Assembly: GCF_900618535.1 (NCBI RefSeq)
Contig: NZ_UYJA01000001.1
Location: forward strand, 372,001 to 436,000
DNA from: Pseudomonas bubulae
GTDB taxonomy: Bacteria; Pseudomonadota; Gammaproteobacteria; Pseudomonadales; Pseudomonadaceae
Direction of reading: 5' to 3'
Length of the DNA: 64,000 nucleotides
In this document: piece by piece, positions 52,998 through 62,016 of the stretch
Numbering within the stretch: position 1 is the stretch's first letter
Layout: each line of letters begins with the position of its first letter
The notes under the pieces: model-generated
The model's database searches: none
What the model was told of the DNA's origin: nothing
The model's input: only the letters and a program-made list of their open reading frames with translations
Translations under genes and position numbers: made by a program

Positions 52998-53082
52998 GTG
53001 GGAGCGGGCTTGCTCGCGATAGAAGCGACGCGGTGTACCTGTCACGGCGCGTCGATGCAATCGCGAGCAAGCTCGCTCCCAC
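52998..53082. repeat. paired REP (BIME-like) element
   Basis: The arms GTGGGAGCGGGC...TGCTCGCGA (52998-53019) and its complement TCGCGAGCAAGC...TCGCTCCCAC (about 53061-53081) flank a 40-nt middle part. This is the Pseudomonas REP pair. It sits between the convergent glycosyltransferase and pssA genes, where it may help to end transcripts. Confidence 0.85.
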
Positions 53083-53088
53083 CGGTAC

Positions 53089-54432
53089 TCAGAGAATTCG
53101 GTAGAGCAGGCGTTCGATCCGTACCCGGCTTACGCGACGCAGGAACTTGGCCACCGCTGGCGGATAATCAGCCAGGGTTTCCAGGTCCTTGAAGTTGTCG
53201 ATACGTTGCGTATGGGCAAAGATAGCCTCCAGCTCCTTGCTGCGCGGCTCCAGCAACTCACGGCGTGGGTCGTCGATCAACAGGCCGTTTTCCAGATCCA
53301 GGCGGAATGCCCGTGGATTGAGGTTATTGCCGGTCAGCAAGGTGTAGCGGTCATCCACCCACATGCCTTTAAGGTGGTAGGTGTTGTCACCTTCGCGCCA
53401 CAGATGCAGGTTCAACAGACCGTTGTCGATCATGCGCTGATGGCTCTTGGCGAAGCGGCGCAGGCTCAGCTCATACAGATACGGCAGCGCTGCGATAACC
53501 CGAAACGGTTCGCTCGGCGGGATATAGAAGTCGTTGGCGGTCTTGTCGCCCACCACGATATCAATCCGCACTCCACGTTCCAGAGCCCGGTTGATTTCAC
53601 GAGTCACCGGCAATGGCAGGTTGAAGTACGGGGTGCAGATGGTCAGCTGTTGCTGGCTGCTGGCGATCAGTTCACAAATAACCCGGCTCAGCTGATTGTT
53701 TTTACCCACCCCCAGTAGCGGGCTGACCGACAGGCCAAAGTGGCCGACAGTCCCGGCGCTGGTATCGTAGCTGGCTTTTTTCAGGTGGCTGCGAAAGTCC
53801 CCGATAGCGCTGCGCAGGCTGCGAGTGGTAGGCAACGTGGGCAGGTCGAGGCGATGCACGGCCTTGCTCTCGATCAGATCATGCTGGACAAAGTGCTGCA
53901 TGCTGTCAGCCAGCGGTTTGTTGTGCAGCAGGTGGTAACGGTCGAAGCGATACTTTTCGAGCTTGTGCAGGTACACGTTGTTCAGGCTTGCACCGCTGTA
54001 GATCACGCAGTCATCCACGATAAAGCCCTTGAGATGCAGCACCCCGAACAGTTCGCGGGTCTGCACCGGCACGCCATAAATCGGCACATGGGTGTCGTGG
54101 GCTGCGGTTTGTGCCTGATACCAGGCCGCGTTGCCGGGCTGTTTGCCTGCACCGATCAACCCGCGCTGGGCGCGCAGCCAGTCAACCACCACGGCAATTT
54201 CCAGCTCGGGGCGCGCGGCCTTGGCGGCGTGCAGGGCATCGAGGATCTCCTGCCCGGCTTCGTCCTGTTGCAGGTACAAGGCCACCAGCGTGATGCGATG
54301 GCGTGCACCTGCAATCTGCTCCAGCAGGCAGCGGCGAAAATCCGCAGGGCTGGGCAAGATGCTCAGCGCATCGGCGGACAACGGAAAGCTGCGCAGTTTA
54401 GGCAGCAAGGAGCGTTTGAAGAGCGACGGCAT
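53089..54432 (-). CDS. pssA: CDP-diacylglycerol-serine O-phosphatidyltransferase (PLD-type PssA)
   Basis: The 447-residue enzyme has the two HKD phospholipase D motifs: HLKGFIVDD (H133, K135, D140) and, near the C-terminus, HLKGMWVDDRYTLLTGNN. The arrangement and length (E. coli 451) fit the soluble/peripheral PssA of gamma-proteobacteria, which makes phosphatidylserine, the precursor of phosphatidylethanolamine. The gene is flanked by REP elements and looks monocistronic. Confidence 0.93.
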   Translation of the reverse strand: MPSLFKRSLLPKLRSFPLSADALSILPSPADFRRCLLEQIAGARHRITLVALYLQQDEAGQEILDALHAAKAARPELEIAVVVDWLRAQRGLIGAGKQPGNAAWYQAQTAAHDTHVPIYGVPVQTRELFGVLHLKGFIVDDCVIYSGASLNNVYLHKLEKYRFDRYHLLHNKPLADSMQHFVQHDLIESKAVHRLDLPTLPTTRSLRSAIGDFRSHLKKASYDTSAGTVGHFGLSVSPLLGVGKNNQLSRVICELIASSQQQLTICTPYFNLPLPVTREINRALERGVRIDIVVGDKTANDFYIPPSEPFRVIAALPYLYELSLRRFAKSHQRMIDNGLLNLHLWREGDNTYHLKGMWVDDRYTLLTGNNLNPRAFRLDLENGLLIDDPRRELLEPRSKELEAIFAHTQRIDNFKDLETLADYPPAVAKFLRRVSRVRIERLLYRIL

Positions 54433-54500
54433 AGGGCTCGCTAAGGGTCGAATGCGAAGAGCCGCAAAGCTTACACGATTCTGTGATGTGTAGCCTCAAT

Positions 54501-54586
54501 GCGGGAGCTGGCTTGCCTGCGATGCAAACGACGCGGTCGATCTGGCAAACCACAGCGATGCTTTCGCGAGCAAGCCCGCTCCCACA
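54501..54586. repeat. paired REP (BIME-like) element
   Basis: GGGAGCTGGCTTGCCTGCGA at 54503-54522 and its inverted partner TCGCGAGCAAGCCCGCTCCC (54564-54583) face each other. The unit lies between the glycerate kinase end and the start of pssA. Confidence 0.8.
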
Positions 54587-54595
54587 GGGGGGGAT

Positions 54596-55732
54596 TTAAC
54601 CCCGGGCCAGGATCAGCAACCGCGCAATATCCCGCGCCCGGTCGGTGAGCAATGGTGCTGCCCGGGCGCAGGCGTCCTGCAGGGTCATCGGGCCGCTGGC
54701 AATTGCAAATGCCGCGTTGATGCCGTGCTCATACAGCGCCTGATACCCCTCGCCCAACGTGCCGGCCAATACCACCACCGGGACCCCTTCAGCGCGGGCG
54801 ATGCTCGCCACGCCAAAGGGGGTTTTGCCGCGCAGGGTCTGGGCATCGAAACGGCCTTCACCGGTGATCACCAGGTCTGCGCCCTTCACCGCTTCTGCCA
54901 ACCCTACAAGCTCGGCCACTACTTCAACCCCGGCGCGAAACTGCGCGCCGAAGAACGCCTTGGCAGCAAACCCCAGCCCGCCGGCAGCGCCCGAGCCCGG
55001 CTCGTGTCGCACATCCTTGGGCAGCACGTTTGCACAGTGATCGGCAAAGTGCCCCAGCGCCTGATCCAGCAAGCGCACCTGTTCGGCGGATGCGCCTTTT
55101 TGCGGGCCGAAGATTGCCGAAGCACCGTGCTCGCCACACAGCGGGTTGTTGACGTCGGCGGCAATTTCAAAGCGTACTTCGGCCAGGCGCGGGTCCAGGC
55201 CTGACAGTTCGATACGCGCCACATGGGCCAGCGCCAGGCCGCCACGCGGCAGGTGATTGCCCTGGGCATCGAACAAGCCCAGACCCAGGGCCTGCAACGC
55301 GCCTGCCCCGGCGTCGTTGGTTGCACTGCCGCCGATAGCCAGGATCACCCTGCGGGCACCGGCGTCCAGGGCAGCCTTGATCAGTTCGCCAGTACCGAAG
55401 GTGCTGGTGATGCAGGCATTGCGCTGCTCCGGCTTGAGCAGTTGCAAGCCGCTGGCTTCGGCCATTTCGATGATGGCTGTGTGGCTGTCCGGCAACCAGC
55501 CCCAATGGGCCTCGACCGGCGCGCCCAGAGGGCCTTGCACATGATTGCGGCGCAACTGGCCATTACCGGCGGCGACAATCGCTTCGACCGTGCCTTCACC
55601 ACCATCGGCCATCGGGCATTTGACCAACTGCGCGTGGGGCATGGCATCAGCCAGACCGGCAGCGATCGCATCGGCGACTTTTTCGGCACTCAGACTGTCT
55701 TTGAACGAGTCGGGGGCAATCACGATTTTCAT
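54596..55732 (-). CDS. glycerate kinase (GarK/GlxK family)
   Basis: The 378-residue kinase phosphorylates D-glycerate to 2- or 3-phosphoglycerate. The family opening MKIVIAPDSFKDSLSA, the CPMADGGEGTVEAI motif, GGSATNDAGAG (ATP/glycerate region), FEIAADVNNPL and the ITGEGRFDAQT loop are all present. ATG 55732 is preferred because GGAG is 9 nt upstream, whereas the start at 55741 would abut the Shine-Dalgarno. The gene lies 108 nt downstream of cdaR on the same strand, a common pairing in Pseudomonas. Confidence 0.93.
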   Translation of the reverse strand: MKIVIAPDSFKDSLSAEKVADAIAAGLADAMPHAQLVKCPMADGGEGTVEAIVAAGNGQLRRNHVQGPLGAPVEAHWGWLPDSHTAIIEMAEASGLQLLKPEQRNACITSTFGTGELIKAALDAGARRVILAIGGSATNDAGAGALQALGLGLFDAQGNHLPRGGLALAHVARIELSGLDPRLAEVRFEIAADVNNPLCGEHGASAIFGPQKGASAEQVRLLDQALGHFADHCANVLPKDVRHEPGSGAAGGLGFAAKAFFGAQFRAGVEVVAELVGLAEAVKGADLVITGEGRFDAQTLRGKTPFGVASIARAEGVPVVVLAGTLGEGYQALYEHGINAAFAIASGPMTLQDACARAAPLLTDRARDIARLLILARG

Positions 55733-55840
55733 GGGGCGCATCTCCAGTTCTTATGCCATCCATGCTGCCAGTAACCGGGCATAAACACGCCAGTCGGGCG
55801 CACAAGCAATCACGGGCTTTGTTGTTCATTTGGACAACGC

Positions 55841-56938
55841 TCAGCTCTGGGGCAGTAACTGCACCCCCAGATAAAGGGCCAGCATGCCATTGAGGCTCAA
55901 GGGGTCGACGCCGCTCAATTCCGCGATGCGCTCCATCCGATAACGCAGGCTGTTGCGATGAATCCCCAGCGCATCGGCGCAGGCCTGGCTCTGGCCGTCG
56001 TGCTCGCACCAACTGCGCAGTGTGGTAATCAATTGGCCATTGGCGTCCTTGGCCACTACTTTGTGCAGCGGGCCAAGCAGTTCTTCCAATGCATCATCAT
56101 TGCGATGGCGCCACAGCATTACCGGCAAGCGATAGCGATCAAGGGTTAACAACCGGGTGTGCGGCAGCACATCACGGCCATAGGCCAGCAAATCCCCCAC
56201 CCGGCGGTAACAGCGGCGCAACCCCTTGAGCGCATCGGCCTGCCCGCCCGCAGCAATGCGCAATACCTGCCAGCCCTGGCCGTCGAGCCTCTCCAGCAAA
56301 CGCAGATCATCCAGTGCAGCGGTTGCAGGGCGGCACCACAGCAGGGACCCGGTTGCCGGGCACACACACCAGCTGTCCGGGTAGCGTGATTGCAACCAGG
56401 CACTCAAAGCCTCGGCACTTTGTCCCTTGCCCAGCTCGAACAGATAGGGGATGCGAGACAGCTGCGGCTTGAGCCCCAGCTGCTGGGCCTCATCAATCAG
56501 GCGCGGGGAGTCACCGCCCTCGCTGAGCAGCAAAGCCACCAAGTCATCACAACGCTGGCGTCGCCATTGTTGCTCGGCCTGCTGAAAGCGCTGGCCCACC
56601 AGCATTTCGGCGGTCATGCGCACCAGTTCGGCATAGGTGCGCAGCAGCTCGGGCTCGCCAGTCAGGCCCAGCACCCCGATCAGTCGCTGGTCGAGCAGCA
56701 GTGGCAAGTTGATACCCGGCTGCACGCCCTTAAGGCATTTGGCCGTTTGTGCGTCGATTTCCACCACCCGTCCATTGGCCAGCACCAATTGCGCCCCTTC
56801 GTGCCGGGTATTGATACGCTCGGGCTCGCCACTGCCCAGGATCAGGCCCTGGCTGTCCATAACGTTTACGTTGTAAGGCAAAATGGCCATCGCACGGTCA
56901 ACGATGTCCTGCGCCAAATCGTGGTCCAGTTCAAACAT
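55841..56938 (-). CDS. cdaR: CdaR sugar-diacid/glycerate regulator
   Basis: The 365-residue regulator has an N-terminal sugar-diacid recognition domain (about 1-135; LAQDIVDRAMAILPYNVNVMD, GSGEPERINTRHEGA). The C-terminal PucR-type helix-turn-helix contains CADALGIHRNSLRYRMERIAEL (about 320-345). CdaR activates glucarate, galactarate and glycerate genes when it senses such acids. AAGGA is upstream of the ATG. It lies between glycerate kinase (same strand) and an ACS-family carrier (divergent), the likely targets. Confidence 0.93.
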   Translation of the reverse strand: MFELDHDLAQDIVDRAMAILPYNVNVMDSQGLILGSGEPERINTRHEGAQLVLANGRVVEIDAQTAKCLKGVQPGINLPLLLDQRLIGVLGLTGEPELLRTYAELVRMTAEMLVGQRFQQAEQQWRRQRCDDLVALLLSEGGDSPRLIDEAQQLGLKPQLSRIPYLFELGKGQSAEALSAWLQSRYPDSWCVCPATGSLLWCRPATAALDDLRLLERLDGQGWQVLRIAAGGQADALKGLRRCYRRVGDLLAYGRDVLPHTRLLTLDRYRLPVMLWRHRNDDALEELLGPLHKVVAKDANGQLITTLRSWCEHDGQSQACADALGIHRNSLRYRMERIAELSGVDPLSLNGMLALYLGVQLLPQS

Positions 56939-56991
56939 GGGGTGACTATCCTTGGGTACATTTGTTCACGGGCACAGAGCGCTTGGCGAAA

Positions 56992-57006
56992 TGCTGTGCG
57001 ACAGCA
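56992..57006. promoter_or_regulatory. palindrome in the cdaR-MFS divergent region
   Basis: TGCTGT-GCG-ACAGCA is a perfect 6-bp inverted repeat, 53 nt upstream of cdaR and 90 nt upstream of the MFS gene. It is a plausible CdaR site, but no consensus is at hand to test this. Confidence 0.4.
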
Positions 57007-57096
57007 CAAAGACAGCAGCGTTGTGGTGACCGAGACTCAAGCTGCGGTCAACGTTACCCCTGGATCGTGAAAAAACATAATAAAGAGAGACATAAG

Positions 57097-58410
57097 ATGT
57101 CACAGAGCGCCACCGCATCGCTGATCAGCGATGACGATAAAAACGCCATCTACAAACGCATCACCCTGCGCTTGATTCCGTTTATTTTTATCTGCTATCT
57201 GTTCAATTACCTCGACCGGGTAAACGTTGGCTTTGCCAAATTACAGATGCTTGACGCCCTCAAGTTCAGCGAAACGGTCTACGGCCTGGGTGCCGGGATC
57301 TTCTTTATCGGCTACGTCTTGTGTGGCGTACCGAGCAATCTGGCCCTGACCCGATTCGGTCCAAGGCGCTGGATTGCAGTGATGATGATCAGTTGGGGCA
57401 CACTGTCGACCTGCCTGATGTTTGTCACCACGCCTACTGGCTTCTATACCCTACGCCTGCTGACCGGCGCGGCTGAAGCGGGCTTTTTCCCGGGCGTGGT
57501 GCTGTATCTGTCGCAGTGGTTCCCGACGTTTCGTCGTGGCCGGATCATGGCGCTGTTCATGTGTGCCATTCCTGTTTCGGGCTTGATCGGTGGGCCGTTC
57601 TCCGGCTGGATCCTCAGCCACTTCGCTGCAGGCCAGGGCGGCCTTGCCGGCTGGCAGTGGATGTTCCTGCTGCAAGGCGTGCCTACAGTGTTGCTGGGCG
57701 GCCTGGCGATCTACCTGCTCAGTGACAGTTTTGCCAACGCCAAATGGCTGGGTGCCCACGAGCGGGCGGTACTGGAAGCCGACCATCGCCTGGACGCGGA
57801 CAGCAAGCCGGCCTCTTCCACCGATTCGCTGCTGGCAGTGTTCAAAAACCCGGCCATCTGGGCCTTTGGCCTGATTTACTTCTGCATCCAGAGTGGCGTG
57901 TACGCGATCAACTTCTGGCTGCCGTCGATCATCAAGAACCTGGGTTTCAGCGACACCCTGGTGATTGGCTGGATCAGCGCCATTCCCTACCTGCTGGCAG
58001 CGGTATTTATGCTGCTGGTCGGGCGCTCGGCAGACCTGCACAAAGAGCGGCGCTGGCACCTGGTGGTGCCGATGCTGATGGGTGCGCTGGGGCTGGTGAT
58101 TGCGGTGAATTTCGCCACCCAGCCGGCCATAGCGATTCTGGGCCTGACCATTGCCACCATGGGTGCACTGACCGGTTTGCCGATGTTCTGGCCGGTACCG
58201 ACGGCGATGCTCAGCGCAGGGGCGGCCGCAGGCGGCCTGGCACTGATCAACTCAATGGGGCAAATGGCCGGTTTCCTCAGCCCGTATCTGGTGGGTTTTG
58301 TCAAAGACGCCACCGGTTCCACCGACGTGGCGCTGTACTTGCTGGCAGCGGTCATTGTGGGTGGCAGCCTGCTGGCACTGCGCATGACCCGTGGAATCAA
58401 AAACGCATAA
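57097..58410 (+). CDS. MFS carrier, ACS family, CdaR-linked
   Basis: The 437-residue, 12-TM carrier shows the ACS features: NYLDRVNVGFAKLQM, CGVPSNLALTRFGPRRW and EAGFFPGVVLYLSQWFP. It is closely similar to tartrate/glycerate and other small hydroxy-acid symporters. AAAGAGAGA precedes ATG 57097. Position next to cdaR and glycerate kinase suggests that it imports glycerate, tartronate or a related acid. Confidence 0.88.
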   Translation: MSQSATASLISDDDKNAIYKRITLRLIPFIFICYLFNYLDRVNVGFAKLQMLDALKFSETVYGLGAGIFFIGYVLCGVPSNLALTRFGPRRWIAVMMISWGTLSTCLMFVTTPTGFYTLRLLTGAAEAGFFPGVVLYLSQWFPTFRRGRIMALFMCAIPVSGLIGGPFSGWILSHFAAGQGGLAGWQWMFLLQGVPTVLLGGLAIYLLSDSFANAKWLGAHERAVLEADHRLDADSKPASSTDSLLAVFKNPAIWAFGLIYFCIQSGVYAINFWLPSIIKNLGFSDTLVIGWISAIPYLLAAVFMLLVGRSADLHKERRWHLVVPMLMGALGLVIAVNFATQPAIAILGLTIATMGALTGLPMFWPVPTAMLSAGAAAGGLALINSMGQMAGFLSPYLVGFVKDATGSTDVALYLLAAVIVGGSLLALRMTRGIKNA

Positions 58411-58423
58411 TCAAGCACAACCT

Positions 58424-58509
58424 GTGGGAGCCGGGCTTGCCCGCGATGGCAACACCGCGGTCTGACAGACAGACCGCGGCGTCTGCATCGCAGGCAAACC
58501 AGCTCCCAC
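58424..58509. repeat. paired REP (BIME-like) element
   Basis: GTGGGAGCCGGGCTTGCC...GATGGCA and the inverted TCGCAGGCAAACCAGCTCCC flank a hairpin CCGCGGTCTG / CAGACCGCGG. It lies just after the MFS stop, between that gene and the first rarD. Confidence 0.8.
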
Positions 58510-58613
58510 TGATTATCTGGCGTCCACAATCAATCAAGCATTTGCCCTGCAGCGCGCAGAGCCTCAAGCTACGCACTTCTAATAATCAAAATGCGTGTTT
58601 CAACGAGGCTGTT

Positions 58614-59498
58614 GTGTCCAAAGGTATTGTTCTGTCTGTTCTGGCATCGAGCCTGTTCGGTGTCATGTATTACTTCACATCCCTGCTCTGGCCCTTGAGC
58701 GGCGCCGAGATCTTCGGCTGGCGGATGCTCCTGACCCTGCCCTGCATGACCCTGTTCATGTGTTTTTCCGGTGATTGGCGGCTAGTGCCGGTGATTTTCT
58801 CGCGGCTGCGCCAACAACCGAAATTCCTTGCCGTGCTGTTGGCGTCCAGTGCCCTGGTGGGCGTGCAACTCTGGTTGTTTCTGTGGGCACCGCTCAACGG
58901 CCACAGCCTGGACGTTTCGCTGGGTTACTTCCTGTTGCCGCTGACCATGCTGCTCACCGGGCGCCTGGTGTATGGCGAGCAGTTGTCCCATCTGCAAAAA
59001 ATCGCGGCTGCGCTGGCAACCCTGGGGGTTGCCAACGAGGTGTATCGAGTGGGTGGGTTCTCCTGGACCACATTGGTGGTGGCCATCGGGTACCCCTTGT
59101 ACTTCGTGCTGCGCAAGCGCTCAGGCACCGACAACCTCGGCGGCCTGTGGGTCGACATGTTGCTGTTGATGCCGGTGGCCTGGTGGTTTGTGCAAAGCGG
59201 CGAACAAGGCTTTGATGTGGCCAGCCATCGCCCGGCACTGTACGCGCTGATTCCGGTTCTGGGAGGCATCAGTGCCCTGGCCCTGATCAGCTATATCCTC
59301 GCCAGCCGCATGCTCGCATTCAGCCTGTTTGGCCTGCTCAGTTATGTCGAACCGGTATTGCTGGTGCTGGTGGCGTTACTGCTGGGTGAAAGCATCAGCG
59401 CCGGGCAATGGCTGACCTACCTGCCGATCTGGCTGGCCGTGCTGGTGTTGATTTTTGAAGGCTTCAAGCATCTGGTACGCCAGCGCCGTTCTGTGTAA
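58614..59498 (+). CDS. rarD: RarD-type EamA permease, copy 1
   Basis: The 294-residue, 10-TM carrier of the drug/metabolite transporter superfamily starts at GTG (VSKGIVLSVLASSLFGVMYY) with GAGG upstream. Two EamA halves are visible, with SSLFGVMYYFTSLLWP near the start of the first and LLSYVEPVLLVLVALLLGE near the end of the second. RarD proteins export or import small metabolites; E. coli RarD was tied to chloramphenicol susceptibility. An almost identical gene follows at 59819. Confidence 0.87.
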   Translation: MSKGIVLSVLASSLFGVMYYFTSLLWPLSGAEIFGWRMLLTLPCMTLFMCFSGDWRLVPVIFSRLRQQPKFLAVLLASSALVGVQLWLFLWAPLNGHSLDVSLGYFLLPLTMLLTGRLVYGEQLSHLQKIAAALATLGVANEVYRVGGFSWTTLVVAIGYPLYFVLRKRSGTDNLGGLWVDMLLLMPVAWWFVQSGEQGFDVASHRPALYALIPVLGGISALALISYILASRMLAFSLFGLLSYVEPVLLVLVALLLGESISAGQWLTYLPIWLAVLVLIFEGFKHLVRQRRSV

Positions 59499-59501
59499 AC
59501 A

Positions 59502-59586
59502 GTGGGAGCGAGCCTGCTCGCGAAGGCATCACTGCGATTTCCTGCAATGCTCGCGTTGCCTGCTTCGCGAGCAGGCTCGCTCCCAC
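59502..59586. repeat. paired REP (BIME-like) element
   Basis: GTGGGAGCGAGCCTGCTCGCGA and its inverse TCGCGAGCAGGCTCGCTCCCAC face each other; written as parts, the arms are GTGGGAGCGAGC (59502-59513) and GCTCGCTCCCAC (59575-59586). It lies between the two rarD copies. Confidence 0.85.
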
Positions 59587-59818
59587 AATCTGCCCTTTTG
59601 CACCGTAACAGCCCACCGTTAATCAGTTTTTTTCAAAACACGAACGCACGTTTTAAACGACTTTGGCCCATTAATTGCTTGCGATTTTCAAAGTTAAACA
59701 TCACCAACAAGAATTACTCCCAAGTAACTGGTTTAAAAGGCGTTTGCCAATGACCGCCAACAGCCTCAAGCTATGCGCCCACTCACACGAGTAACGTTGT
59801 AGATCCATTGAGGTTGTT
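59587..59818. other. leader region between the rarD copies
   Basis: After the REP pair, about 230 AT-richer nucleotides lead to the second rarD. Near its end, CAGCCTCAAGCTATGCGC (about 59760-59777) repeats a segment that stands before the first copy (GCCTCAAGCTACGCAC at 58561-58576), and GAGGTTGTT before the GTG matches GAGGCTGTT there. The duplication therefore includes part of the leader. No gene is recognised in it. Confidence 0.55.
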
Positions 59819-60700
59819 GTGTCTAAAGGCATTGTTCTATCGATTTTGGCTTCCTGTCTGTTTGGCGTTCTGTACTGGTTCACTTCCCTTCTCTGGCCCC
59901 TCGATGGCCAGGAAATCTTCGGCTGGCGAATACTGATCTCGCTGCCCTTCATGACCCTGTTTATCTGCCTCTCTGGCGACTGGAAATGGGTTCCTATAAT
60001 TTTCAAACGCTTACGCGATAAACCTCTACTGATTCCTTGCGTGCTGCTTACCAGTTTCCTGGTCGGTCTACAGCTGTGGATGTTTATGTGGGGGCCGCTC
60101 AATGGACACGGTCTGGATGTGTCGCTGGGTTACTTCCTGTTGCCCCTGACAATGATCCTCACCGGCCGCATTGTGTACGGCGAGCACCTGTCGCACCTGC
60201 AGAAAATCGCCACGGCCCTGGCCGTGGTCGGCGTGGCCAATGAGCTGTATCGCACCGGCGGCTTCTCCTGGACGACCCTGGTGGTGGCCATCGGCTACCC
60301 GATGTACTTCGTGCTGCGCAAGAAGATCGGCATCGACAACCTGGGTGGCCTCTGGCTGGACATGTTGCTGATGGTTCCGGCGTCCCTGTGGTTTGTGCTG
60401 GCAGGGCCGCATATCGACCTTGGCGAGCAACGCCAGGCACTGTATGCGCTGGTGCCGCTGATGGGCATTATCAGTGCTGCGGCAGGCTTCTCGTACATCC
60501 TGGCCAGCCGACTGCTGCCCTTCAGCTTGTTTGGCTTGCTCAGCTATGTCGAGCCGGTGCTGCTGGTCGCTGTCGCCCTGTTGCTGGGCGACAGCCTGGA
60601 AGAGGGCCAATGGCTGACCTATGGCCCTATCTGGCTCGCGGTGGTCGTGCTGATTATTGAAGGCTTGAAGCATGTGAGTCGCCAGCGACGTTCCATCTAG
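59819..60700 (+). CDS. RarD-type EamA permease, copy 2
   Basis: The 293-residue paralogue starts at GTG (VSKGIVLSILASCLFGVLYW) and follows the first copy closely along its whole length, with the same spacing of TM helices and the same HLSHLQKIATALAVVGVANE-type loop. By eye about three quarters of residues agree. It is a tandem duplicate that has diverged, which might allow different substrates or regulation. Confidence 0.87.
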   Translation: MSKGIVLSILASCLFGVLYWFTSLLWPLDGQEIFGWRILISLPFMTLFICLSGDWKWVPIIFKRLRDKPLLIPCVLLTSFLVGLQLWMFMWGPLNGHGLDVSLGYFLLPLTMILTGRIVYGEHLSHLQKIATALAVVGVANELYRTGGFSWTTLVVAIGYPMYFVLRKKIGIDNLGGLWLDMLLMVPASLWFVLAGPHIDLGEQRQALYALVPLMGIISAAAGFSYILASRLLPFSLFGLLSYVEPVLLVAVALLLGDSLEEGQWLTYGPIWLAVVVLIIEGLKHVSRQRRSI

Positions 60701-60716
60701 GTCGCAGTCTCCTTCT

Positions 60717-62012
60717 TCAGGCCGGCAACCAGAGCTTGAAGCGGGCGCCGCCCAGAGGCGATTGTTCGACATTCAGCGTCCCGCCCTGCGCTTGCAGGGC
60801 GCGACGACTGATCGCCAGGCCCAGGCCGAAGCCCCCGGTTGCCCGGTCGCGACTGCGATCCAGGCGGTAGAACGGCTCAAAAATTCGCTCGCGTTCCTGT
60901 TCGGGAATGCCGATGCCATCGTCATCTACCCACATCTCACAGCCTTGCGCAGTGACGCTTACACCCACCTGAATTCGTCGGTCGCAATAACGCATGGCAT
61001 TGCGCAACAGGTTTTGCAGCGCCCGGGCAGTCAGGTGCGGATCAAGAGCAAAACGCTCCTGCGCACCGTGTAACAACACATCCAGCACGATTTCGGGCGC
61101 TTCGAGCTCCTCATCGAAACTGCCGAGGATGCTGTCGATAAACTCGTCCAGCGAGACCTCTACCCTTTCCGGCATCAAAGCCGGGTTTTGCAGGCGGCTG
61201 AATGACAGCAGCTCAAGCACCAGCCCATCCAGTTCGCGAATATGCCCCACCAGCACTTGCAGGCGCTCACGGCTGGCCCGGGGCAAGTCGTCGCACAAAA
61301 CCAGGGCCAGGCCGAAGTCCAGGCGCGTCAATGGCGTACGCAACTCGTGGGATACCGCATTGAGCAAGTCCCGCTGCTGGTTGAGCAGGTGCTCGACATC
61401 CTGCGCCATGGCATCAAACACCGTGGCCAGCCCGTGAATATTGGAACGTTGGGAGATCTGCGTACGCTCGCTCAGTTGCCCCTGACCGATACGTGCCGCG
61501 GTCAGTTTGAGCCGCTCCAGGTCGCGCCAGTGCGGTCGAAGCCAAAGCAGCAAGCCACCGAGCATGGCGGCACCGATCAGTACGTTGATGCTCCAATACA
61601 GCACATTCATGTCAAAGGGGTCTGGCGGCATGACCCATTCGATTGCAACCTGATCGTCCAGCGGTGAAACCACCAGCGTACGCCAGCCCCACTCGCCAAT
61701 GCGCAACACGCCCTGCCCCTGCTTCAACTGCTGTTGCTCGTCGGCAGTGAACTTGGCATCGCTAATGGGCAGCAGATTGACCCGTATCGGCTGGAACTGC
61801 GTGTCGATTTCTCGGGCGAGTTCAGGCCATTGCTCAGGGGGCAGATGATGGAACTGTTTGACCAGCAAGGCCTGCATGCCCCGCGACATGTCGATGTTGT
61901 AGTTCATGAAGCGCTCATGAAACAGCGACACGATCACCCCGGGGATCAGGTAACTGGCCGTGGCAAACGTCACGATGGTCACCAGATACAGGCGTATCAG
62001 AATCTTGAGCAT
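60717..62012 (-). CDS. sensor histidine kinase, RstB/EnvZ type
   Basis: The 431-residue membrane kinase has TM helices at about 7-29 and 138-158, between them a periplasmic sensor of about 110 residues, then HAMP (about 159-212), the DHp phosphoacceptor H222 in AVSHELRTPLTRL, and an ATPase domain with LLRNAMRYC, DDGIGIP and GGFGLGLAI. The start at 62012 (MLKILIRLYLVTI) begins the first TM helix. It is 4 nt after the response-regulator stop. The overall arrangement resembles RstB. Confidence 0.9.
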   Translation of the reverse strand: MLKILIRLYLVTIVTFATASYLIPGVIVSLFHERFMNYNIDMSRGMQALLVKQFHHLPPEQWPELAREIDTQFQPIRVNLLPISDAKFTADEQQQLKQGQGVLRIGEWGWRTLVVSPLDDQVAIEWVMPPDPFDMNVLYWSINVLIGAAMLGGLLLWLRPHWRDLERLKLTAARIGQGQLSERTQISQRSNIHGLATVFDAMAQDVEHLLNQQRDLLNAVSHELRTPLTRLDFGLALVLCDDLPRASRERLQVLVGHIRELDGLVLELLSFSRLQNPALMPERVEVSLDEFIDSILGSFDEELEAPEIVLDVLLHGAQERFALDPHLTARALQNLLRNAMRYCDRRIQVGVSVTAQGCEMWVDDDGIGIPEQERERIFEPFYRLDRSRDRATGGFGLGLAISRRALQAQGGTLNVEQSPLGGARFKLWLPA

Positions 62013-62016
62013 GGAT

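Noticed and set aside
57744..58613. Extended N-terminus for the first RarD-type protein
   Set aside because: The frame is open upstream only because it runs out of frame through the MFS gene. The conserved RarD start is the GTG at 58614.
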